The position numbers and the translations under genes are program-made. Below are positions 23,392 through 30,091 of a stretch of DNA of 35,651 nucleotides, piece after piece (position 1 is the stretch's first letter; the number at the start of each line of letters is the position of its first letter). This DNA comes from an uncultured bacterium (GTDB lineage: Bacteria; Krumholzibacteriota; Krumholzibacteriia; LZORAL124-64-63): assembly GCA_903912525.1 (NCBI GenBank), contig CAIWHK010000052.1, forward strand, positions 1 to 35,651, given 5' to 3'. Under the pieces are notes generated by a model. The model was not told the origin of the DNA, made no database searches, and saw nothing but the letters and a program-made list of their open reading frames with translations.

Positions 23392-24117
23392 CTACTTCGC
23401 CGCCGTCGGCAGGGTCAGGCCCTTGCTCGAGAACACGATTTCGGGCGCGACTTCCTGCTGCGCCATCATGTTCGCGGCGTTGATCGTCCAGATGGAGGTG
23501 CGGCCCTCGACCTTCGGCGCGTTGCTGCGCACGACGTCGCCCGGCACGGACAGCTTGACGACGATGTCCAGCTCGTTGATGGCGCCCATCAGCGTGGCGG
23601 CCAGTTCGCTCTGGCGCTGCATCTGCTCGGGCGTCGGCGCCGGCGGCGGGGTCGTCTTCGCCGGCGTGGCCGGGAAGTTGTACTGTTTCGTGCGCAGCAC
23701 GAAGTTGCCGTCGGGCGTCTTCGCCACGCCGAGACCGGCGCCGCCAAGTGCGCCCGAGACATCGTTGAGCACCCACGAGATGCCCTTGAGGTCGGTGAAC
23801 GACAGCGTGCAGGCGAGCGTCTTGCGGCCGGCGGCCTCGCCCTTGTCGAACGTGTTGATCGTCACACCGTGGCCGGCGGCGCGCTTCTCGAGATAGCCGC
23901 GCGTCACGGTGTCGTAGTCGGGCAGGTCCATGCCCATGGCGCCGCCCATGCTCATCATGTCGGCGCGGGCCTTCAGGACGTCGGTGGCCACCGACATCTT
24001 CACGGTCGCCGTGCCGCCGCCCTTGCCGTCGATGGCGACGTCGGAGTGGAACTGCACGCAGCCGGACATCGCCAGCAGCGCGGCGGCGACCATCAGGACG
24101 AGGAACGAAGCACGCAT
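23392..24117 (-). CDS. LppM-like lipoprotein
   Basis: The product has 241 residues. The N-terminus MRASFLVLMVAAALLAMSGC is a lipoprotein signal with the acylated cysteine at 20. The mature start VQFHSDVAIDGKGGGTATVKM matches the beta-strand opening of LppM-type domains (a repeated V.I...G.G.....). The middle is a Pro-rich segment (TPPPAPTP). The function of this family is not established; it probably faces the periplasm. ATG 24117 has GGGAGA about eight bases upstream. It is the first gene of a pair with the flavoprotein gene and divergent from phosphomannomutase. Confidence 0.72.
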   Translation of the reverse strand: MRASFLVLMVAAALLAMSGCVQFHSDVAIDGKGGGTATVKMSVATDVLKARADMMSMGGAMGMDLPDYDTVTRGYLEKRAAGHGVTINTFDKGEAAGRKTLACTLSFTDLKGISWVLNDVSGALGGAGLGVAKTPDGNFVLRTKQYNFPATPAKTTPPPAPTPEQMQRQSELAATLMGAINELDIVVKLSVPGDVVRSNAPKVEGRTSIWTINAANMMAQQEVAPEIVFSSKGLTLPTAAK

Positions 24118-24266
24118 CGGCAGGTCTCCCGTGTCGCGGCGGGCGCCCGTCCCGGCTTGCCCATGGCCGCTTTTCGTGTTAGTGAAAAGGTGCGCGCCGG
24201 CCCCATGGGCCGCCGCCGCGCCACATGATCGCGCCCTTGCACCGCCGCGCCAAGGAGAATCGCCTG

Positions 24267-25628
24267 ATGAGCGCACGTCCGGCCAAGCCTGCCTGCTTCA
24301 AAGCCTACGACATCCGCGGCCGTGTGCCTTCCGAGCTCGATCCCGACCTGGCCTACCGCATCGGCCTGTCGACCGCGCGCTACCTGAAGGCCGGGACCGT
24401 GGCGGTCGGGCGCGACTGCCGCCTCAGCAGCCTCGAACTGGCCACCGCGCTGTCGCGCGGCCTGACCGACGCCGGCGCCGACGTGCTGGACATCGGCCAG
24501 TGCGGCACCGAGATGGTCTACCACGCCACGTATGCGCGCGAACTGGCCGGCGGCATCATGGTCACGGCCAGCCATAACCCGATGGATCATAACGGGATGA
24601 AGCTGGTCAGGGACGGGGCGCGCCCGATCAGCGGCGACAGCGGGCTGGACGAGATCGGCGCCGGGGCCATCGACTGCGACCTGACACCCTCGGCCAAGCG
24701 CGGCAAGGTCGTCCTGGCCGATACCCTGCCAGAATACATCGAGTTCCTGGTGTCCCTGACCGACACCACTGGGTGGAAGCCGCTGCGCATCGTGGCCAAC
24801 GCGGGTAACGGCTGCGCGGGGCCCATCGTGGCCGCCCTGGCAGGCCGCCTGCCGGTCGAGATCATCCCGGTGTTCGCCGAGCCCGACGGAACCTTCCCGA
24901 ACGGCATCCCCAACCCGCTGCTGCCGGAGAACCGGGGCGCCACGGCCGAGGCCGTGCGGGCCCACAAGGCGGACCTGGGCCTGGCCTGGGACGGCGATTT
25001 CGACCGCTGCTTCTTCTTCGACGAGACGGGCGCCTTCATCGAGGGCTACTACCTGGTCGGCCTGCTGGCGGTGGCCAGCCTGCGCACGCATCCGGGCGGG
25101 CGCATCGTCCACGACCCGCGCCTGACCTGGAACACCATCGACATGGTCACGCGCGCCGGCGGCGTGCCGCTGATGAACAAGACCGGCCATGCGTTCATGA
25201 AGGAGCGCATGCGCGCCGAGGACGCCGTCTACGGCGGCGAGATGTCGGCCCACCACTACTTCCGCGAGTTCGCCTACTGCGACAGCGGCATGATCTCCTG
25301 GCTGCGCGTGGTGGAGGAGATGTCGACGACCGGGCGCAAGCTGTCCGACCTGGTCAGCGCGATGCAGGCCGCCTACCCGGCCAGCGGCGAGATCAACCGC
25401 CGCCTGCAGGACCCCGACGGGGCGATGCGCCGGGTCGAGGAGCGCTACCGGCCGGCCGCCATCGCGCTCGACCGCGTCGACGGCCTGTCGCTGGACATGG
25501 GCGCCTGGCGCTTCAACCTGCGGCAGAGCAACACCGAGCCGGTGATCCGCCTGAACGTGGAATCGCGGGGCGACCACGCGTTGATGGAGCAGAAGACGGC
25601 CGAGATTCTGGCGATGCTCGACGGCTGA
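24267..25628 (+). CDS. Phosphomannomutase/phosphoglucomutase
   Basis: The product has 453 residues, the normal size. The catalytic phosphoserine motif TASHNP has S102, the metal loop DGDFDR has D242, D244 and D246, the sugar-binding motif GEMSAHHYF is at 324-332, and the phosphate-binding motif RQSNTEP lies near the end. GEMSAHHY is the form seen in AlgC/ManB-type enzymes that use both glucose and mannose phosphates. The enzyme interconverts 1- and 6-phosphates for polysaccharide and nucleotide-sugar synthesis. ATG 24267 has AAGGAG about nine bases upstream. Confidence 0.96.
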   Translation: MSARPAKPACFKAYDIRGRVPSELDPDLAYRIGLSTARYLKAGTVAVGRDCRLSSLELATALSRGLTDAGADVLDIGQCGTEMVYHATYARELAGGIMVTASHNPMDHNGMKLVRDGARPISGDSGLDEIGAGAIDCDLTPSAKRGKVVLADTLPEYIEFLVSLTDTTGWKPLRIVANAGNGCAGPIVAALAGRLPVEIIPVFAEPDGTFPNGIPNPLLPENRGATAEAVRAHKADLGLAWDGDFDRCFFFDETGAFIEGYYLVGLLAVASLRTHPGGRIVHDPRLTWNTIDMVTRAGGVPLMNKTGHAFMKERMRAEDAVYGGEMSAHHYFREFAYCDSGMISWLRVVEEMSTTGRKLSDLVSAMQAAYPASGEINRRLQDPDGAMRRVEERYRPAAIALDRVDGLSLDMGAWRFNLRQSNTEPVIRLNVESRGDHALMEQKTAEILAMLDG

Positions 25629-25634
25629 CCCCTC

Positions 25635-26525
25635 TTACAATCCCCGCCGTGATTCCGGGCGCAGCGTCCGCGGGTTCCGCTGCGCCAGCAGCGTGTCCAG
25701 CGTCTGCAGCGCGCCGTCGCGATCGGTCGGCAGGTTCAGGCTGAGCGGCACGTAGTTGCTGGCGTGGTTGGCGTGGAAGCGGCAGCGCGTGAACGTGCTG
25801 TCGGCCACCAGCGTGCGCAGCTCCTCGAGCATCCCCCACGGATCAGGCAGCGTGAACTTCCCGGCCTCGGCCTCGGCCGCCAGCGGCGTGCCCGGCACCA
25901 GCGTCGTGACCAGCGCGCCGACGAACGGCGGGTCCATCGCCGTCAGCAGGCGCGCGGTGGCCGCGGCGTGCTCGCGTGACCGTTCGCTGCCGCCCAGTCC
26001 CAGCATCACCATCACCGAATGGCGGATGCCCGCGCGCTTCAGCTTGGCCGCCGCGCCCACGGCGTCGTCGGCCGTCGAGCCCTTGTCCACGCGCAGCAGT
26101 ACTTCGTCGTCGCCGCTCTCGGCGCCGTGGTAGACGATGCCCAGCCCCGCTTCGCGCAGCGCCAGCAGTTCGTCGTCGCCCTTGCGCAGGATGGTGCGCG
26201 CATCGCCGTAGATGCCCACGCGCCGGGCCTGGGGCAGCTTCGCGCGGATCTGCCCGAGGATCTCCAGCAGGCGGTCGGTCGACAGCACCAGCGCGTCGCC
26301 GTCACACAGGAAGACGCGGCGGATCGGCTCGACGTCGCGGCTGTAGGCGGCGGCCTGGTCGAGGTCGGCGGTGACCGTCTCGCGCGGCTTGACGCGGAAG
26401 CGCTGCACCGGGTCGCGGTACATGCCGCAGTACGTGCACCCGTTGTGGCTGCAGCCGATGGTCACCTGCAGCAGCAGGCTCTCCGCTTCGCTGGGCGGGC
26501 GGAAGATGTGGCCGATGTAGTCCAT
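25635..26525 (-). CDS. Radical SAM protein with a CX4CX2C cluster motif
   Basis: The product has 296 residues. The cluster motif IGCSHNGCTYCGMYR has C25, C30 and C33; spacing is CX4CX2C rather than the common CX3CX2C. FLCDGDALVL, GIYGDARTILRKG, YHGAESGDDEVL and GSERSREHAA are SAM-barrel motifs of the Elp3/MiaB-like group. Its substrate is not known. ATG 26525 was preferred to an upstream TTG because GGGAAAGG lies about ten bases before it. It ends seven bases after the convergent phosphomannomutase, with no obvious terminator between. Confidence 0.9.
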   Translation of the reverse strand: MDYIGHIFRPPSEAESLLLQVTIGCSHNGCTYCGMYRDPVQRFRVKPRETVTADLDQAAAYSRDVEPIRRVFLCDGDALVLSTDRLLEILGQIRAKLPQARRVGIYGDARTILRKGDDELLALREAGLGIVYHGAESGDDEVLLRVDKGSTADDAVGAAAKLKRAGIRHSVMVMLGLGGSERSREHAAATARLLTAMDPPFVGALVTTLVPGTPLAAEAEAGKFTLPDPWGMLEELRTLVADSTFTRCRFHANHASNYVPLSLNLPTDRDGALQTLDTLLAQRNPRTLRPESRRGL

Positions 26526-26607
26526 CGCGCGGGCGCCTTTCCCTGGCCGGCTGGCCAATCAGGACGAATTCGGTGGCCAAAACGAACGAAAATATCCAAA
26601 ATTCAGC

Positions 26608-26635
26608 TTGCAGTGTTTAAAGAATTCTCTAAAGT
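26608..26635 (+). promoter_or_regulatory. Candidate promoter for an unannotated small RNA
   Basis: TTGCAG, 16 bases, TAAAGT in a clearly AT-rich stretch (26576-26640) with no gene on the plus strand. A transcript would start near 26642. Not tested by expression. Confidence 0.35.
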
Positions 26636-26641
26636 GCAGTA

Positions 26642-26770
26642 CAGAAGCAGCCGATGATACCTGCACAACGGCGCTGGGGTAGACGAGCTGACGGTATGGC
26701 CGGGGTCACAAACACCAGAATGACTTAGGGCGAGAGTCATTCATCGGTGGACCCCGGCCCCCCTTTTTTT
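26642..26770 (+). ncRNA. Putative small RNA between the radical SAM and M29-like genes
   Basis: Inferred from a promoter-like sequence at 26608-26635 and the structured T-tract terminator. The length would be about 125-130 bases. No homology to known RNA families was recognised. The remaining bases of 26526-26815 contain no coding frame that looks real. Confidence 0.3.
26698..26770 (+). terminator. Long structured hairpin with T-tract, end of a possible small RNA
   Basis: A nested stem: GGCCGGGGTC/GACCCCGGCC (26698-26707 with 26750-26759), CACC/GGTG (26713-26716 with 26746-26749) and AATGACT/AGTCATT (26719-26725 with 26735-26741), with a nine-base tip. CCCC and seven T follow (26764-26770). 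On the other strand no T-tract is present, so it ends plus-strand transcription, yet no plus-strand gene precedes it within 1 kb. It could instead be a short mobile repeat, or a REP-type remnant. Confidence 0.6.
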
Positions 26771-26815
26771 ACCCCGGTCCGAATCCCTCCGGCGATCACT
26801 CACCTGGTGGACCTG

Positions 26816-27967
26816 TCACAATTCCGTGAACCTGTCGTCGACGATGACCGGCCGGTCCAGGCCCGGTCCCAGCAGCCGCACCTCGCGCACGCGCACTCGC
26901 GGCTGGGTGGCCGGGATGTAGACGCGGTCGAGGTGGATGACCGCCTCGGGCCCCGAGAAATCCTTCGGTCCGATGATGCCCCCGAAATGATCACTGCGCC
27001 CGAACGCCACGTGCAGGCCCAGCTTCTCGTCCAGCAGGATGCTGCCGCACGGTTGCACGCCGAAGTCGCCCAGCACGCCCAGGCCCAGCTCGGCCAGGTT
27101 GGCGTAGGCCGGCTCAGCGGCCAGGTGGGCGGCCTCGCGCCGCGCCTCGGGGCCGTCGCTCGTCACGCGGGCGCGGTTGGCCTCGACGGCAAACATCACC
27201 AGTTCGTCGCCGATCTGCACCGGCAGCACGCCGCAGGACCGGCTGGGATCGCCGGGGTGCTCGCCCTCGTAGGGAACGATGTAGGCTTCGCCGGAGGGCA
27301 GGTTGCCGGCCACGCCGTTGGCGGGGAACAGGCCGCCCGAGGCGTGCCCCTGGCGGTGCCTCAGGTCGAGCACCAGCCGGCAGGGGGCGCCGTCGGCTTC
27401 GAAGAGCAGGTGCGCCTCTTCCGCCGCGTCGAGCCAGGTCTTGAGCAGTTCGACCCGCCGGCTGATCTCCTGGTAGTCCAGGCGCAGCGCGGGGATCATC
27501 CCGGGCAGGAAGCCGGGCATGGTGGCGGCCCGGAAGCCGCCGGTGCGGGACGCGACCTTCAGGGGCGCTGTGGTCGACAGTTCGGTCGGGGCGATGATGA
27601 TGGAATGCCCCTGCAGGACGTCGGCCATGGCGATGGTGGGACAGGCCGCGAGGGTGTCGGCGTCGTCGGGGACCATGCCGCCGATCGCCTCGTGCGTCCA
27701 GCCGGTGGCCGGCAGGTCGGCATTGTTGCCGCCCACGTTGCGGTACCAGGCCAGGGTGACGCGCTCGAGGCCCAGCTCGCCGGCGGCCGCGCGAAGGCCG
27801 TCGTACCAGCCGGCGGCCAGGCGGCGGCGTTCAGCCCACTCGTCGTTGTCGGGCAGCTTGGCGTCCGGGACGTCGACGATCAGGGCCAGGCCCTTGTCGG
27901 CGGCCGTGGGAGAGAACACCCGGCGCACCAGTTGCGCCAGTTCGGCCGAAGACAGCGTTTCACCCAT
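26816..27967 (-). CDS. M29-like aminopeptidase
   Basis: The product has 383 residues. The C-terminal half carries features of M29 metallo-aminopeptidases: NLPSGEAYIVPYEGE with its metal-binding glutamate, LAELGLGV, LLDEKLGLHVAFGRSDHFGG and VIHLDRVY with a late histidine and aspartate. The N-terminal half is more divergent than in typical members. M29 enzymes remove N-terminal amino acids using two metal ions, in the cytoplasm. ATG 27967 has AAGGTG about nine bases upstream. It stands alone, divergent from the NYN gene. Confidence is high for a metallo-enzyme of this fold and moderate for the exact activity. Confidence 0.78.
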   Translation of the reverse strand: MGETLSSAELAQLVRRVFSPTAADKGLALIVDVPDAKLPDNDEWAERRRLAAGWYDGLRAAAGELGLERVTLAWYRNVGGNNADLPATGWTHEAIGGMVPDDADTLAACPTIAMADVLQGHSIIIAPTELSTTAPLKVASRTGGFRAATMPGFLPGMIPALRLDYQEISRRVELLKTWLDAAEEAHLLFEADGAPCRLVLDLRHRQGHASGGLFPANGVAGNLPSGEAYIVPYEGEHPGDPSRSCGVLPVQIGDELVMFAVEANRARVTSDGPEARREAAHLAAEPAYANLAELGLGVLGDFGVQPCGSILLDEKLGLHVAFGRSDHFGGIIGPKDFSGPEAVIHLDRVYIPATQPRVRVREVRLLGPGLDRPVIVDDRFTEL

Positions 27968-28072
27968 CGCGTGTCACCTTTCACCCGGGTCGCGGACGCT
28001 TTCGTTTCTGGTCCCTATCCACAATATCGCTTATCGTGCCGAGGTACCTGCAACCAAAATCGGGAGGCCCGC

Positions 28073-29449
28073 ATGACGCAGCCGCGTGAGACCAACCTCG
28101 CGCTCTTCATCGATTTCGACAACCTTGCGATCGGCGCGCGCGACGCCCGCCAGCGGCTGGACATCCGGCTGCTCATCCAGCGCATTCTGGAAAAAGGCAA
28201 GATCATCGTCAAGCGCGCCTATGCGGATTGGCATCATCACAAGGAACACATGACGGCGCTGCACGAGTCCGCCATCGACCTGATCGAGGTCCCGGCGCCC
28301 CGCATCTCGGGCAAGAACAGCGCGGACATCCGCATGGTCGTCGACGCGATGGACCTGTGCTACGCCAAGGAGCACATCGACACGTTCGTGATCTGCTCCG
28401 GCGACTCGGACTTCTCGCCGCTGGTCTCCAAGCTGCGCGAGAACAACAAGCGCGTCATCGGCGTCGGCATGAAGAACTCCAGCAGCCACCTGCTGATCGG
28501 CAACTGCGACGAGTTCATCTTCTACGACGACATCTACCGGCAGAACCAGGTGCATGCGCCCGTGTCGGGCGCCAACGTGCCGCTGGACAAGCGCGAGATG
28601 TTCGACTTCCTGGTGCAGACCGTGCAGAGCCTGCTGCAGGAGGAGAGCCGCGGCGTGCTCTTCTCGTCGCTGATCAAGGACACGATGACGCGCAAGCAGC
28701 CGCACTTCAGCGAGCGCGCGCTGGGCTACGGCACCTTCGGCGACGTGCTCGAGGAAGCGCGCAACCTGGGCTTGCTGCAGGTCGAGCGCGACGCGCGCTC
28801 GGGCGGCACCTGGGTCGTGCGCGGCCTGGGCGCCGGCACCACGGCCGAGGCCGCGGCTTCCGGAGCGCTGCCGGCCCTGCCTGCGACGGTGGCGGCGGCC
28901 GCGGCCCCCGTGTCCGCAACCGCTCCGGCGCCCGCAGCCGGTGGGCGATCCTCGCGTCGCCGTCGTCGTTCCGGTCGCGGTGGCAGCAGTGCGCGTGCGG
29001 GCGGCGAGGGAAACGCCGCCGAGAATGCCGCTCCGACGGGCGAGGCTGCCGCGGCGCCGGCCAAGCCGGCTCAGGGGAGGGCGGCCCAGGGCAAGCCCGC
29101 GCATGACAAGGCCGCACACGACAAACCCAGCCACGAAAAACCCAGCCAGCCCCGCGCCGCGTCCGCCAAGCCCCCCATCGGCAACGCGGCCGCCGGCAAC
29201 GCGGCCGCCAAGCCGTCGCGCCGCCGCACGGCGACGCCCAAGGCCGACCCGGGGTCGGAGATCCGCTTCGAGGGCAAGCCGACGGGCAAGCCGGCCTCGC
29301 GCCGCGCCGAACCCGCGCCGACGACGACGACGGCCGCGCCGGCGACGAAGAAGGTCGTGCGCAAGAAGGCCCCGACGGCCGGCGCGACTCCGACGACCAG
29401 CGCCGTGAAGAAGGCCACCGGCGCGACCCGGAAGAAGACGTCCGGCTAG
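28073..29449 (+). CDS. NYN-domain RNase-like protein with LOTUS/OST-HTH domain and long basic tail
   Basis: The product has 458 residues. The NYN (PIN-like) domain (about 1-155) has the acidic catalytic set D14, D16, N17 in IDFDNLAI, D85 and D91 in SADIRMVVDAMD, and D111 and D113 in GDSDFSPLV. An OST-HTH/LOTUS domain (about 172-250, LDKREMFDFLVQTVQSLL, FGDVLEEARNLGLL) follows. The rest (about 251-458) is Ala/Pro/Lys/Arg-rich low-complexity sequence, including RSSRRRRRSGRGG, that probably binds RNA. NYN proteins are nucleases acting on RNA; LOTUS domains bind RNA. ATG 28073 has GGGAGG five bases upstream. Single-gene transcript with its own terminator. Confidence 0.9.
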   Translation: MTQPRETNLALFIDFDNLAIGARDARQRLDIRLLIQRILEKGKIIVKRAYADWHHHKEHMTALHESAIDLIEVPAPRISGKNSADIRMVVDAMDLCYAKEHIDTFVICSGDSDFSPLVSKLRENNKRVIGVGMKNSSSHLLIGNCDEFIFYDDIYRQNQVHAPVSGANVPLDKREMFDFLVQTVQSLLQEESRGVLFSSLIKDTMTRKQPHFSERALGYGTFGDVLEEARNLGLLQVERDARSGGTWVVRGLGAGTTAEAAASGALPALPATVAAAAAPVSATAPAPAAGGRSSRRRRRSGRGGSSARAGGEGNAAENAAPTGEAAAAPAKPAQGRAAQGKPAHDKAAHDKPSHEKPSQPRAASAKPPIGNAAAGNAAAKPSRRRTATPKADPGSEIRFEGKPTGKPASRRAEPAPTTTTAAPATKKVVRKKAPTAGATPTTSAVKKATGATRKKTSG

Positions 29450-29477
29450 AGGGCCTGATCCCTGCCGGTTCCGTGCT

Positions 29478-29522
29478 GCGGGACCCTGCCACCCCCCGGG
29501 GAGGCAGGGTCCTGCGTTTTTT
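29478..29522 (+). terminator. Rho-independent terminator after the NYN gene
   Basis: GCGGGACCCTGCC (29478-29490) pairs with GGCAGGGTCCTGC (29503-29515): 13 positions with one wobble. The loop is itself C/G-rich and self-complementary. Six T follow. Confidence 0.85.
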
Positions 29523-29619
29523 CCTTAACCGACCCTGCGGCCTGTCGATATGCCGTGGGCACCAACCTCTGGGGGAATGAGCCGCGCGGGAGCGGACCAT
29601 GGGAAACAGGAGACGGGAC

Positions 29620-30006
29620 ATGAAACAAGACATCGCCGAGATCGACCGTGTCATGAATCTGGCCGAAGCCATGGGCAACATGGACGGCGATGCCGAGCTG
29701 CTGCAGGAGATCGTCGGCATCTTCATGCAGACCGGGGCCGAGCAGATGGCCTCGCTGACCCATGCCCTGGATGCGGGCGATGTGCGTGACGTGGCGCTGA
29801 AGGCCCACGGCATGAAGGGCGGCGCCTCGAACTTCTGCGCGCGGAAGTTCGTCGCTGCGGCGCTCAAGCTGGAGATGCTGGCGAAGTCCGGCACCCTCGA
29901 TGGCGCCACCGTACTCCTGGAAGAAATGAAGGCGAGCTTCGCCGAGCTCGAGGAACTCACCGTCCTGATCAACTGGGACGAGGTCGCGCAGAACTGGTCC
30001 CGCTAG
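29620..30006 (+). CDS. Histidine phosphotransfer (Hpt) domain protein
   Basis: The product has 128 residues and is a single Hpt helical bundle. The phospho-accepting histidine is H63 in KAHGMKGGASNFCARKF, matching the AHxLKGxxxxxGA pattern of Hpt domains. It would pass phosphate between a hybrid histidine kinase and a response regulator. No kinase or regulator is adjacent; the nearest regulator is the NarL-type protein at 12790. ATG 29620 has AGGAG seven bases upstream; ATG 29599 with GGGAG is an alternative that adds seven residues. It ends before a strong hairpin. Confidence 0.9.
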   Translation: MKQDIAEIDRVMNLAEAMGNMDGDAELLQEIVGIFMQTGAEQMASLTHALDAGDVRDVALKAHGMKGGASNFCARKFVAAALKLEMLAKSGTLDGATVLLEEMKASFAELEELTVLINWDEVAQNWSR

Positions 30007-30032
30007 GCGACCACCAACGGCGCGACGATGTG

Positions 30033-30064
30033 CGAAGCGGCGGCCCCGAGGGGCCGCCGCTTCG
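30033..30064. terminator. Hairpin between convergent Hpt and SppA genes
   Basis: CGAAGCGGCGGCCCC (30033-30047) and GGGGCCGCCGCTTCG (30050-30064) form a perfect 15-bp inverted repeat separated by GA. Only a weak T-rich stretch follows, so termination is likely but less certain. Confidence 0.6.
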
Positions 30065-30091
30065 TCTTCATGTCAGGGGGCTGCCGCGGCG

